A stretch of 52,377 bases of DNA from Arcobacter sp. F155. GTDB lineage: Bacteria > Campylobacterota > Campylobacteria > Campylobacterales > Arcobacteraceae. Both the position numbers and the translations under genes were made by a program. This document shows, in pieces, positions 27,074-36,150 of this stretch (position 1 is its first letter; each line of letters opens with the position of its first letter). A model generated the notes under the pieces. It saw only the letters and a program-made list of their open reading frames with translations, did not search any database and was not told the DNA's origin. Location of the stretch: the NCBI RefSeq assembly GCF_004116455.1, contig NZ_PDJU01000015.1, forward strand, positions 1 through 52,377. Reading direction: 5' to 3'.

Positions 27074-28044
27074 ATGTCACTAGAAAAAAAGTTTTTAAAT
27101 AATATTAAAAAAACAACTTCTCAATTAAAAACTATTCCTTCACATAAAATGGATAGTGACTATAAAGCCTTGAAAAAGGCTTTTGATATTGCTTATGAAA
27201 ATGAGCTTTTCTCTTTTCATAAATATCCTAGCCATAGTCCTGAACTACTAAAGTTTAGACTATTTAGAAAAATTACACCCTATTCTGGTTCTTTATCTTT
27301 TTTAGCTATTCAAATACTTGCAGCAAATGCAATTATGACAAAAAATAATTTTAAAAGAAAAGAACACTTCTTTAAAAAGAAATGTGGTATTTCTATAAAC
27401 CACTTAAGAGATAATAAGACTGTTGTAAGTGCAAAGAAATGTCAAGGTGGATATAAATTAAATGGTCAACTTACATGGGCAAGTGGATATAAAATATTTG
27501 ATAAACTGCTAATTGGTTTTCACTATGACAATAAAGAGTATGAAGTTCTTGCAAAGTTCAAAAAGAAAAAGGGGTTTAATATAATTGAAGCCCCTGAGAC
27601 TTTTGTAGGCTACTCTTTAAATACGGTAAATATAGAATTAAAAGACTTTTTCGTAAAAGAAGAAAATATAGTTTCATCTCATGAAATAGGACACTATACA
27701 AAAAATAAATCTCTATCAAAAACTGTTCATTATGCTCTTTATGGAGTTGCATTAGGTGCAATTGAAAATATTGAAAATGAAAAATTAAAAAAGAGTCTAA
27801 AAAAAGAATCAATAAACTAAAAGATGCTTTTATTGAAACACAAAATGGAGCTTATTTAGACCAAATTAGAATTGACTTATTTAACACAATTCAAGATATT
27901 ATTACAACAGCTATGATTTTAAATGGTGGAAAGTCTATTTTAATAGAAAAGAATCTTCAAAGATTTTATAGAGAGATTATAATGTTTAATTCAAATGGAT
28001 TAAACTCACATATCAAAAATCTATTTTTAGAGAAGTTCATCTAA
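27074..28044 (+). pseudogene. Acyl-CoA-dehydrogenase-like protein split by a -1 frameshift
   Basis: The first frame (27074-27820) gives 248 residues with an acyl-CoA-dehydrogenase-like middle domain (GGYKLNGQLTWASGYKIFDKLLIG). At a run of seven A (about 27799-27805) the coding signal moves to the -1 frame, which stays open to TAA at 28042-28044. It encodes the helical C-terminal part (KLKDAFIETQNGAYLDQIRIDL...LQRFYREIIMF). Together they make about 320 residues. The run CTA AAA AAA G fits a slippery A-AAA-AAA heptamer, so this may be a true mutation, a phase-variable tract, programmed frameshifting or a sequencing indel. It is short for the family and probably divergent. Confidence 0.6.
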
Positions 28045-28051
28045 AAATAGA

Positions 28052-28336
28052 CTACTGACCTCCTCCAACATCTGCTGCTAACTCATCATGTAAATCTTCT
28101 GTTTTAGGATTTGTGTCAAACTTCTCTTTTACTTTTGTTAAAGTATTGATAATACTATCAATATTTTCATAAGGAACTTCAACTTGTCCAGTTATTCTAT
28201 CATTCTCTAAAATTTCAATCTTAACAATAGAGTCACTAAACTCACCATAAGGTTTTTCCACATAATAAAGATTGATTGAATCTTTTTTAAAATGATGTGC
28301 TAATCTAATAGAATCTATTTTTGTAACTGTTTTCAT
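28052..28336 (-). CDS. Small hypothetical protein
   Basis: 94 residues from ATG 28336, chosen because AAGGAG stands 7 nt before it. The sequence has a beta-rich central part (NLYYVEKPYGEFSDSIVKIEILEND) and a C-terminal helix with an acidic tail ending DVGGGQ. No signal peptide and no known family. It lies 8 bp from the convergent frameshifted gene and has its own AT-rich upstream region. Confidence 0.65.
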   Translation of the reverse strand: MKTVTKIDSIRLAHHFKKDSINLYYVEKPYGEFSDSIVKIEILENDRITGQVEVPYENIDSIINTLTKVKEKFDTNPKTEDLHDELAADVGGGQ

Positions 28337-28420
28337 AATCAACTCCTTTTTGGAATTAATTAATAATAACAGTTATAATAAAATTTGTAAATAAAATAAA
28401 AAAACTAATTTTTTCTTTTA

Positions 28421-29074
28421 TTATTGTGGTTTAAAAGACTTTGTTGTTTTGCATACATGGGGAAATAAACAATTGTCGCAATCAGGACTTAATGCTTTAC
28501 ATGTATATCTTCCAAATAAAACCATTGCTTGATGAAAAATATGCAAATCATCTTTTAATTTTTTTACTAAATCAGCTTCAGTTTTTTCAACTGTTTTTTC
28601 ATATGAAAGTCCAAGTCTATGAGAAACTCTAAATACATGAGTATCAACAGCCATTAAATTTGCGCCCTCAAACTCAATCATAAATACATTAGCAGTTTTA
28701 TTTCCTACTCCTGCTAGTTTGATAAGCTCTTTTTGATTATGTGGAATATCCCCATCATAATCGGCAATAACACTTTGTGCCATTTTTATAATATTTTTTG
28801 CTTTATTATTAAAAAATGAACAAGTTTTAAGTAACTCTTTTACATCATCTAAAGAAGCTTCAGCAAGTGAAAAAACATCAGGATACTTTTCAAATAAAGC
28901 TGGAGTAATAATATTTACTCTTTTATCAGTACATTGTGCTGAAAGAATAATAGCTATTAATAACTCATAGTCATTTTTATATTCTAACTCAGTAACAGCA
29001 CCTGAATATTTTTCTTGGAAGGCTTCTTTAATAATTTGTATCTCTTCTTTTGTTGCTTTTTTAAGTCTTGGCAA
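28421..29074 (-). CDS. nth: Endonuclease III
   Basis: 217-residue base-excision-repair glycosylase/AP lyase that removes oxidised pyrimidines. It has the helix-hairpin-helix LAGVGNKTANVFM (catalytic Lys in the preceding hairpin region), the catalytic Asp in MAVDTHVFRVSHR, and the C-x6-C-x2-C-x5-C 4Fe-4S loop at the C-terminus (CKALSPDCDNCLFPHVC). The start is TTG, 7-8 nt after AAGGA. It depends on Fe-S assembly, which this window encodes twice. It follows the pfpI-like gene by 12 bp. Confidence 0.95.
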   Translation of the reverse strand: MPRLKKATKEEIQIIKEAFQEKYSGAVTELEYKNDYELLIAIILSAQCTDKRVNIITPALFEKYPDVFSLAEASLDDVKELLKTCSFFNNKAKNIIKMAQSVIADYDGDIPHNQKELIKLAGVGNKTANVFMIEFEGANLMAVDTHVFRVSHRLGLSYEKTVEKTEADLVKKLKDDLHIFHQAMVLFGRYTCKALSPDCDNCLFPHVCKTTKSFKPQ

Positions 29075-29086
29075 TTTTTTCTTCCT

Positions 29087-29662
29087 TTAATTTTTTGTCC
29101 AGTCAAACTGCATTTGTTTTGCGGTTTTTAAAGCTAAGTCTTCATTATAAAGTTTTGAAATCAAATGTAAACTCATATCAATACCAGCAGATATTCCAGC
29201 AGAGCTTACAATATTTCCTTCATCTACCCATCTGACATCATCTTTTACATCTAAGCTAGGAAAACTATTTTTTAAATCTTCAATATCTTCCCAGTGAGTA
29301 GTTACTTTATGGTTTGTTACAATATTTGCTTTTGCTAATAAAAAAACTCCTGTACATACAGAAGCTATAAGTTTACAAGTTTTTGTTTGTTTTGTAAGCC
29401 AATTAATAACATTTTGTTTTTCTAGTTCCTTAGTATGAACTCCACCAACAACTATTAAAACATCAAGTTTAGGATGAGTTTCAATTGTAAAGTCACTTAA
29501 AACCTTATACTCACCTCTTGCTTTTATTACTTCTTCTTTTTCAGAAATAAAAAATAGATTGTGTTTTTCTTCTAAAAATCTATTTGCTACAGAAAAAACT
29601 TCATAAGGTCCAGAAAAATCTAAAACCTCAGCATTATCATAAATATAAATTCCAATATTCAT
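29087..29662 (-). CDS. DJ-1/PfpI-family protein
   Basis: 191 residues with the class I glutamine-amidotransferase-like fold: VLIVVGG, then the nucleophile elbow ASVCTGVFLLAKANI (Cys about 102), and HWEDIEDL. Related proteins are isonitrile hydratases, AraC-type sensor domains without DNA-binding parts, or glyoxalase/chaperone-like. The INHA-like pattern (VTTHWEDIEDL, DEGNIVSSAGISAGIDMSLHL) is closest to isocyanide hydratase, but the activity cannot be assigned. It begins 1 bp after uvrB. Confidence 0.8.
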   Translation of the reverse strand: MNIGIYIYDNAEVLDFSGPYEVFSVANRFLEEKHNLFFISEKEEVIKARGEYKVLSDFTIETHPKLDVLIVVGGVHTKELEKQNVINWLTKQTKTCKLIASVCTGVFLLAKANIVTNHKVTTHWEDIEDLKNSFPSLDVKDDVRWVDEGNIVSSAGISAGIDMSLHLISKLYNEDLALKTAKQMQFDWTKN

Positions 29663-29663
29663 T

Positions 29664-31640
29664 TTACGCCTTTTTTAATTTCTCAATCTCATCACGTAAT
29701 CTAATTGCTTCTTCAAAGTTTAAATCTTTTGCAGCTTTTTGCATCTGTTTATTTAACTCAATTAAGATTTTCTTTCTCTCTGCTGCTGGCATTTTTTGTA
29801 ACTTCTCTTTTTTCCAAGCTACATCATCGTACTCTTCAAGTTTTAGATTTTCATCTATTGATCTTTTTGTTGTTTTAGGAGTTATTCCATGTTTCTTATT
29901 AAACTCTTCTTGTATAGCTCTTCTTTCATTTGTTAAATCAATTGCATACTTCATAGAATCAGTAATTTTCTTTGCAAAAAGGATTACTCTACCATTTTGA
30001 TTTCTTGCAGCCCTTCCCATTGTTTGAACTAAAGAAGTTCTACTTCTTAGGAAACCTTCTTTATCTGCATCTAAGATAGCTACAAGTGATGTTTCTGGAA
30101 TATCAAGTCCCTCTCTAAGTAAGTTAATTCCAACAAGAACATCAAACTCACCTACTCTAAGCTCTCGAATAATTTGATTTCTCTCAATTGCATCAATATC
30201 AGAGTGCATATATTTAACTTTAATTCCTAAATCAGAATAATAAGAAGTTAACTCTTCTGCCATCTTTTTAGTTAATACGGTTACTAAAACTCTTTCATCC
30301 TTTTCAACCGTTTTTTTAATCTCATCATGTAGTTTCTCTACTTGATACTCACTATCTTCTATTTGAATAATTGGGTCTAAAAGCCCCGTTGGTCTAATAA
30401 TCTGTTTTGCTACCACATCACTTTTTTCTATTTCAAGCTCAGCTGGTGTTGCAGATACAAAAAGATATGAAGAAGCTTTATTTATAAACTCATCAAATTT
30501 TAATGGTCTATTATCTAAAGCACTTGGTAATCTAAATCCATAATCAACAAGAACCTCTTTTCTACTTCTATCTGCTGCATGCATTCCTCTAAATTGAGGT
30601 AAAGAAACATGTGATTCATCAACAATTAGTAAGAAGTCTTTTCCTATTTGTTCAAAATAATCCATAAGTGAATAAGGAGTTTGTCCGGGTTTTAGTCCAG
30701 TTAAATGACGTGCATAGTTTTCAATTCCTTTACACATACCAGTACCTTCAATCATCTCTAAATCAAACTCAACTCTTTGTTTTAATCTTTGATACTCAAC
30801 TAGCTTATCTTCTTTTGTAAAGTAATCAAGCCTTTCATCAAGCTCTTCTTCTATTTGCTTTACTGCTTTGCCTAAATTTTCACTTGTAACAACAAATGGA
30901 TTAACTGAGTAAATAATAGCTTCTTCTAAAGACTTTGTTTTTTCATTTGTTAAGTATTCATGTTTTGTGATTGATTCTACTTCATCACCAAAGAACTCAA
31001 CACGAATATACTCATCTTCAAAATAAGCAGGATAAATATCAATAACATCACCATTTACTCTAAAATCAGCCCTATCAAAAAATGAATCATTTCTTTTATA
31101 TCCCATCTCTACAAGTTTAAGTAAAAACTCTCTTTGAGAATATTCAAAGCCTACTTCAATTCTTTGAACCATTGCTTTATATTCATTTGGATTACCTAAA
31201 CCATAGTTAGCTGAAACTGAAGCAATAACAATAACATCATCAAAGCTAAGTAATGATGCTGTTGCACTAAGTCTTAATCTTTCTAATTCACTATTAATAG
31301 ATGAATCTTTTTCTATAAAAAGGTCAGTTCTTGGAATATATGCTTCTGGTTGATAATAATCATAATAAGAGATAAAATATTCTACGTGATTGTTAGGAAA
31401 GAACTGTCTAAACTCAGAATATAACTGTGCAGCAAGAGTTTTATTATGAGTCATAATTAATGTTGGCTTTTGAGTTTTCTCAATTACCTTTGCCATAGTA
31501 TAAGTTTTACCAGAACCAGTAACACCTTCTAATGTTGTATATCTATTTCCATCTAAAATTGATTTACTAATTGCATCAATTGCTACAGGCTGGTCACCTG
31601 CTGGTTCATATTCACTATTAACTTTAAATTGTGCGATAAT
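29664..31640 (-). CDS. uvrB: UvrABC system protein B, probable AUU or AUC start
   Basis: Helicase-like damage verification subunit of nucleotide excision repair. Read from ATT 31640 it is 658 residues, the usual size, beginning [18 protein letters not shown] and containing Walker A (GVTGSGKT, about 40-47), YYQPEAYIP (beta-hairpin), DEXH-type DESH, and the UvrC-binding UVR domain at the C-terminus. The first in-frame ATG (31496) falls after Walker A and would destroy function. Between the upstream gene's stop and PAGDQ only ATT (31640) and ATC (31637) can initiate; AAAGGA sits 3 or 6 nt before them. It is 8 bp from the upstream gene. Confidence 0.93.
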   Translation of the reverse strand: MIAQFKVNSEYEPAGDQPVAIDAISKSILDGNRYTTLEGVTGSGKTYTMAKVIEKTQKPTLIMTHNKTLAAQLYSEFRQFFPNNHVEYFISYYDYYQPEAYIPRTDLFIEKDSSINSELERLRLSATASLLSFDDVIVIASVSANYGLGNPNEYKAMVQRIEVGFEYSQREFLLKLVEMGYKRNDSFFDRADFRVNGDVIDIYPAYFEDEYIRVEFFGDEVESITKHEYLTNEKTKSLEEAIIYSVNPFVVTSENLGKAVKQIEEELDERLDYFTKEDKLVEYQRLKQRVEFDLEMIEGTGMCKGIENYARHLTGLKPGQTPYSLMDYFEQIGKDFLLIVDESHVSLPQFRGMHAADRSRKEVLVDYGFRLPSALDNRPLKFDEFINKASSYLFVSATPAELEIEKSDVVAKQIIRPTGLLDPIIQIEDSEYQVEKLHDEIKKTVEKDERVLVTVLTKKMAEELTSYYSDLGIKVKYMHSDIDAIERNQIIRELRVGEFDVLVGINLLREGLDIPETSLVAILDADKEGFLRSRTSLVQTMGRAARNQNGRVILFAKKITDSMKYAIDLTNERRAIQEEFNKKHGITPKTTKRSIDENLKLEEYDDVAWKKEKLQKMPAAERKKILIELNKQMQKAAKDLNFEEAIRLRDEIEKLKKA

Positions 31641-31648
31641 ATATCCTT

Positions 31649-32218
31649 TTAATAGTTTTTATAATTTGCCAAGAAGTAAAAAAGTATTGAGATATCTTTA
31701 TTTGACCATAAATACTCTTTACATAAAGAGTCTTTATCTAAAGAAGTATCTACATGATTTTCATATTTTTTTATTAAACCCCTTACAAAGCTTTTCATAT
31801 CATTTGCTGATGATTTAATTAAAAATGGATGAAAAATTGCATCTTGATTTGGAATAAAAAACTCTTGGTCTTGTTTATACATCATAAATAAAAAAGAAAC
31901 CTGCCAAGTATGCCACTCTTTTTTATCTAATTCATTTAAGTCCATTTTTTTATAGTCAAAGATTTTATAAGACTCATATACTTTTTTAGTAATTCCTAAA
32001 ACTTCTTTTTTAGACATTTTTTCAATTACATTTGGTAAATAAAGCTTCATTGTATTTGGCATATTTACTTTATGATAAGAAGTACTCATCTTATGCCTTT
32101 TCTTACTTTTTTTACCACCTTTATTTTGCATTATCAACATAATGATAATAACTAATAAAACTACAATGATTACAGATATAACCATAAGAAAAGTCATAAT
32201 TGTACTTTCATTAATCAT
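31649..32218 (-). CDS. Hypothetical single-span membrane protein
   Basis: 189 residues: one N-terminal membrane segment (about 9-30), a short very basic patch ([12 protein letters not shown]), then a soluble mainly helical domain with several Trp ([13 protein letters not shown]). No family recognised. Its ATG overlaps the metallophosphatase stop by 4 nt, and uvrB follows 8 bp after its own stop, so it sits inside a tight operon. Confidence 0.7.
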   Translation of the reverse strand: MINESTIMTFLMVISVIIVVLLVIIIMLIMQNKGGKKSKKRHKMSTSYHKVNMPNTMKLYLPNVIEKMSKKEVLGITKKVYESYKIFDYKKMDLNELDKKEWHTWQVSFLFMMYKQDQEFFIPNQDAIFHPFLIKSSANDMKSFVRGLIKKYENHVDTSLDKDSLCKEYLWSNKDISILFYFLANYKNY

Positions 32219-32910
32219 ATATTTACTCCTGCAAATTCACCATCAAATAATACATACTGTTTAGAACAACATAATGATGGAATATTTATATAAGTTTGTT
32301 TTTCGCTTTTGAAAGTTTTACCTTGATGAAAATGTCCTTCAACAACTAAATCTGTTTTATAATTAGAAAGTCTTTTTTTAGCAAAAGAGTCAAAGTCATC
32401 AATCACACCACAAATATTTTTTTTAAGTAAAGAACTCTCTATTTTTTTAGAGATTACATTAGCAAAATCTATTAGATTTAAAAATACAAGTAAAGGTTTA
32501 TTCCTAATAATTGTGCAATACAGATTATAATGCCACGGAGTAAAAATATCTCCATGGGACATAGCTATTGTTTTATCTTCAAAGATAAAGTTAACTGGTT
32601 GATTTTCTCTTTTAAATACTTTTACATTTGGAAATATATTTTGAAGATTGTAGTCATGATTTCCCTCTAAATAAAAAACCTCAATACTATTTGAGATTTG
32701 ATTTATTAAATCAACAACTTTTTTATTTGTTTTTATAAAGTATTTACTTTCACCAGAAATAAAATCAATAATATCCCCCATCAAAAAAAGTTGTGATGGG
32801 TTCAATTGTTTATTTGCAATTTTTTCTAAAAGTGTTAATAGCTCTTGGTTTTTCTCGTTAAAATGAGAATCAGCTATAAAAATTGAATCTTTTTTTATAC
32901 TATGGAACAT
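32215..32910 (-). CDS. Metallophosphoesterase, LpxH-like
   Basis: 231-residue calcineurin-like phosphatase with all core metal motifs: IADSHFNEKN (D-x-H), MGDIIDF (GD), LEGNHDY (GNH), AMSHGDIF and EGHFHQG (GHxH). Family members include UDP-2,3-diacylglucosamine diphosphatase (LpxH) of lipid A synthesis; many Campylobacterota carry such a gene, but other phosphatases share the motifs. It overlaps argC by 11 bp. Confidence 0.75.
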   Translation of the reverse strand: MFHSIKKDSIFIADSHFNEKNQELLTLLEKIANKQLNPSQLFLMGDIIDFISGESKYFIKTNKKVVDLINQISNSIEVFYLEGNHDYNLQNIFPNVKVFKRENQPVNFIFEDKTIAMSHGDIFTPWHYNLYCTIIRNKPLLVFLNLIDFANVISKKIESSLLKKNICGVIDDFDSFAKKRLSNYKTDLVVEGHFHQGKTFKSEKQTYINIPSLCCSKQYVLFDGEFAGVNI

Positions 32911-33904
32911 AAGCTATTTTTGGAATTCCTTCTTCTTCATCTAATCCACACATTAAGTTTGCATTTACAACTGCTTGAGATGAAGCACCTCTTAATAGAT
33001 TATCAATAGAAGAGTTTACAAATAGTGCTTTTCCATTTGTTTCGACAAAGATATCACAGAAGTTTGTTCCTGCTGTTGATTTTAAATCAACAGGAGTATT
33101 TCTAACTCTAACAAAAGGAGAGTCTTTATAAGCTTCTTCTAAAACTTTGTTTACATCAACATCTTCTTTTAGTGTTGCAAATACAGAAACTAACATTCCT
33201 CTTGTAATAGGTAGTAGATGTGGCACAAAATTGATTTGACAATCAACACCCTTTACTATTTTTACTTTCTCTTGAATTTCTGGCATATGTCTATGTTTAA
33301 AAGGATTATATGCATGGCAATTTTCATTTAAATGACCAAAATGAGTAACCTCTTTTAAACCTTTTCCAGCTCCACTCATTCCTGTTTTTGCATCAATAAA
33401 GATTTGTGCATTTGTGTCAATATAATCAATAAAAGGGAAAAGCGCTAAAAGTGCTGCTGTTGGGAAACATCCTGGGTTTGCAACTAGTTGTGAAGACTTT
33501 AACTCTTCTTTATAGTACTCAGGAAGTCCATAAACTGCATCTTTTATATGTTCTTTATCTTCATGTGGACAATAGTGCTCTTCATATGTTTCAAGCTCTA
33601 ATCTATAATCAGCAGATAAATCAACAACCTTTACTCCAAGCTCTAAAAGCTCTTTTGCAAAAGACATAGAAGTTTTATGAGGAAGTGCTAAAAATGCTAA
33701 ATCTGCAACTTTAGCTACCTCATTTGCATCTGCTTTTGAAACTTCAACATCAATAATATCTTTTAAACAAGGATGTAGTTCTTGAACATTTTGTTCCCCT
33801 GTAGAGTTTGCAATATAAGAGATATTAAATGTTGGATGATTAATAAGAATCTTAATTAACTCTAGTCCTGTATAACCACTTGCTCCAATAATTGCTACAT
33901 TCAT
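32900..33904 (-). CDS. argC: N-acetyl-gamma-glutamyl-phosphate reductase
   Basis: 334-residue NADPH-dependent reductase, third step of arginine synthesis. GASGYTGLELIKIL is the nucleotide-binding loop, NPGCFPTAALLAL holds the catalytic cysteine (about residue 144), and HRHMPEIQEK contains a conserved active-site histidine region. Its ATG shares one base with the greA stop (TAATG). argH is 2 kb away on the same strand, but the arg genes are not contiguous. Confidence 0.95.
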   Translation of the reverse strand: MNVAIIGASGYTGLELIKILINHPTFNISYIANSTGEQNVQELHPCLKDIIDVEVSKADANEVAKVADLAFLALPHKTSMSFAKELLELGVKVVDLSADYRLELETYEEHYCPHEDKEHIKDAVYGLPEYYKEELKSSQLVANPGCFPTAALLALFPFIDYIDTNAQIFIDAKTGMSGAGKGLKEVTHFGHLNENCHAYNPFKHRHMPEIQEKVKIVKGVDCQINFVPHLLPITRGMLVSVFATLKEDVDVNKVLEEAYKDSPFVRVRNTPVDLKSTAGTNFCDIFVETNGKALFVNSSIDNLLRGASSQAVVNANLMCGLDEEEGIPKIAYVP

Positions 33905-34389
33905 TATAGTTCTAGCTCCTTATATCCTACACTTAAAATTTCAAAAGATGTTTCACCACCTGGTAAAGTAGCAGTAAGTTCATCACCTTCTTGTTTTCCT
34001 AAAAGCTGTTTTGCTAATGGAGAGTTAAAAGAGATTAAACCTTTTTCGGCATTTGACTCTATTCCACCAACAATTGCATATGTAAACTCTTCATCTGTTT
34101 CTACATCTACTAATTCAACTGTTGAACCAAAACTCACTCTATCATGAGGTAAAGTTTCTGGGTCAATAATTACAGCCTTAGAGATAATTGAACCTAATTC
34201 ACCAATTTGAGAATCTATAATTGCTAACTTATCTTTTGCAGCATGATATTCTGCATTTTCTTTTAGGTCACCTAGCTGTCTTGCCTCATCTAATGCAATC
34301 ACTGTTTCAGGTCTTTCTTTATTTTTTAAAAAATCTAATTCACCTGTAATTTTTTCATATCCAACTCTTGTCATTGGCTCTTTATCCAT
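33904..34389 (-). CDS. greA: Transcription elongation factor GreA
   Basis: 161-residue factor that rescues backtracked RNA polymerase. It has an N-terminal antiparallel coiled coil (about 1-75, with LGDLKENAEYHAAKDK) and a C-terminal FKBP-like domain ending with LLGKQEGDELTATLPGGE. This is the typical size. It leads the minus-strand series to nth and is divergent from tcdA with 78 bp between. Confidence 0.95.
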   Translation of the reverse strand: MDKEPMTRVGYEKITGELDFLKNKERPETVIALDEARQLGDLKENAEYHAAKDKLAIIDSQIGELGSIISKAVIIDPETLPHDRVSFGSTVELVDVETDEEFTYAIVGGIESNAEKGLISFNSPLAKQLLGKQEGDELTATLPGGETSFEILSVGYKELEL

Positions 34390-34435
34390 GATAAGGCTCC
34401 TATTATATTATTGTTTTATTTTCATATTAATTTGA

Positions 34436-34441
34436 TATAAT
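34436..34441 (+). promoter_or_regulatory. -10 element of the tcdA promoter
   Basis: TATAAT preceded by TTTGA, 26 bp before the tcdA ATG, inside the short divergent region with greA. AAAGAG is the likely ribosome binding site. Confidence 0.55.
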
Positions 34442-34467
34442 ATCGAAATTTTTATAAAAGAGTAGAT

Positions 34468-35118
34468 ATGCAAGAATACGATAGAACCATAAAATTATTT
34501 GGTGAAGAAAATTTTGAAAAAATTAAAAATGCGAAAGTTATTTTATTAGGTGTAGGAGGAGTTGGAAGCTTTGCTTTAGACTCACTATATAACACAGGTT
34601 TAACAAACATTACAATTGTTGATTTTGATACTTATGAAGAATCAAATATGAATAGACAATTAGGAAGTCATGGTAATGTTGGAAGAGTTAAAGTTGATGC
34701 TTTAAAAGAGAGATATCCAAAGGTTGAAGCAATTCATGCAAAAATAACCCCTGAGTGGATAGACAATTTTGATTTTTCATCTTACGACTACATTTTAGAT
34801 GCAATTGATGATGTTGCTCCAAAAGTTCATTTAATCCAAAGATACTTTACAAAAATCATTAGTACAAGTGGTGGTGCAAAAAGGTTTGATCCAAGTAAAA
34901 TTGAATACAAATCAATCTGGGACACCTACAATGACCCATTTATTAGAAAAATTAGAACTGAACTTAAAAAAAGAGGTTTCAAAAAGAAGTTTAAAGTTGT
35001 TTTCTCAGGAGAAAATCCAAACTGTATAGAGAAAGGTAGCTTTGAAGCAGTTACTGGTTCATTTGGCTTTATGATGGCTGCAATTACCATAAATAAGTTA
35101 CTAAGCAGGGACAAGTAA
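34468..35118 (+). CDS. tcdA: ThiF/MoeB-family tRNA threonylcarbamoyladenosine dehydratase-like
   Basis: 216 residues with an E1-like fold: LLGVGGVGSFALDSL (ATP loop, about 24-38), D-FD-Y after it, SNMNRQLG, and DAIDDVAPKVHLI. TcdA uses ATP to cyclise t6A to ct6A at tRNA position 37. It is shorter than E. coli TcdA (about 268) but keeps the ATP-binding residues. ThiF or MoeB is less likely because no thiamine or molybdopterin genes are adjacent. Confidence 0.82.
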   Translation: MQEYDRTIKLFGEENFEKIKNAKVILLGVGGVGSFALDSLYNTGLTNITIVDFDTYEESNMNRQLGSHGNVGRVKVDALKERYPKVEAIHAKITPEWIDNFDFSSYDYILDAIDDVAPKVHLIQRYFTKIISTSGGAKRFDPSKIEYKSIWDTYNDPFIRKIRTELKKRGFKKKFKVVFSGENPNCIEKGSFEAVTGSFGFMMAAITINKLLSRDK

Positions 35119-35166
35119 AGTAATATTTTAGTAATATTCTAAAGTTTATTGTAAGAAAAAAACGTA

Positions 35167-35172
35167 TATAAT
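35167..35172 (+). promoter_or_regulatory. -10 element of the cheV promoter
   Basis: A TATAAT within GTATATAATCTAG, 28 bp before the cheV ATG; the region upstream is A/T-rich with periodic T-runs. Confidence 0.5.
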
Positions 35173-35199
35173 CTAGTATATTAGTCAAAAAGGGCATAC

Positions 35200-36105
35200 A
35201 TGAGTGGTATCAATAGTGTTGAACAAATGACACAAGGACATTTAAGAAATGTACAGCAACTAGCTGTTTTCTATACTGGTCATAATAATATTTACGCAAT
35301 TAATATTGCAAAAGTTAAAGCATTTGTTATTGCAGAAGAAGTAACTATCAACGATACTCCTGCAGATAGTGATGTTGTTGCTGGTATTGCGACAATTAGA
35401 GGGGAACCTGTTACATTAATCAACCTTGATGCTTGGCTTGGTATTCCAAAGTTAAAGCAAGAAGAATACAAGTTAATTATCTATTGTGAATTCAATCACA
35501 AAAAAGTAGGTTTCTTAATTAAAGACATGCTGGATATTGTTGAAAAAACAACTGATGAATTAAGACATACAGAAGAAACAAACTCTAAAGTTACATATAC
35601 AACTTATGTAAAAGTAAATGAAAAAGATGAGTTATGTACTGTATTTAATGCTGAACAATTATTACAAGACTTAGGTTGGGTTGAAGATGGAGAAGATACA
35701 TTAAATAAATATGTAGAATCTAAATTCAATACAAATAAAATTGTATTAGCAGCTGAAGATTCAGGTGTTGCAAGAGAAGTATTAACTAAATTCTTCAAAA
35801 AAGCAGGAATCAATTATGAGATTTATAATAATGGAGCACTACTATTAGACAGACTTGAAGAGATTGATCCTTCATCAGTAGCACTTATTATTACTGATAT
35901 TGAGATGCCTGAAACTGATGGTTTCCAAGTTGCATCTTTTGTGAAACAAAATAGTAAATACTCTGAGATTCCAATTATTGTAAACTCATCTATGACTACA
36001 GATGCAGTAAAAAACAAAATGAATAGTATTGGAGTTGATGGATTTATTGGAAAAACTGATATCCAAGCTCTATATGAAGCTGCAAAGAAGCACTTATCTT
36101 TCTAA
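35200..36105 (+). CDS. cheV: Chemotaxis coupling protein CheV (CheW-REC)
   Basis: 301 residues: a CheW-like domain (about 20-165, with IATIRGEPVTLINLDAWLG) linked to a response-regulator receiver domain (about 178-300). The receiver has the acidic pair (AAEDS), the phosphoacceptor Asp in IITDIEMPETDG, the Thr/Ser in IVNSSM and the Lys in GKTD. CheV links chemoreceptors to CheA and may adapt signalling. A soluble chemoreceptor gene lies 2.5 kb downstream, opposite strand. Confidence 0.93.
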   Translation: MSGINSVEQMTQGHLRNVQQLAVFYTGHNNIYAINIAKVKAFVIAEEVTINDTPADSDVVAGIATIRGEPVTLINLDAWLGIPKLKQEEYKLIIYCEFNHKKVGFLIKDMLDIVEKTTDELRHTEETNSKVTYTTYVKVNEKDELCTVFNAEQLLQDLGWVEDGEDTLNKYVESKFNTNKIVLAAEDSGVAREVLTKFFKKAGINYEIYNNGALLLDRLEEIDPSSVALIITDIEMPETDGFQVASFVKQNSKYSEIPIIVNSSMTTDAVKNKMNSIGVDGFIGKTDIQALYEAAKKHLSF

Positions 36106-36107
36106 AT

Positions 36108-36133
36108 AAAAAAGACTAAATTTAGTCTTTTTT
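36108..36133. terminator. Bidirectional terminator between cheV and argH
   Basis: AAAAAAGACTAAA and TTTAGTCTTTTTT form a perfect 26-bp palindrome with U-runs on both strands, placed 3 bp after the cheV stop and 18 bp before the convergent argH stop. Confidence 0.85.
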
Positions 36134-36150
36134 ATTCTCTTTTCTTTTAA

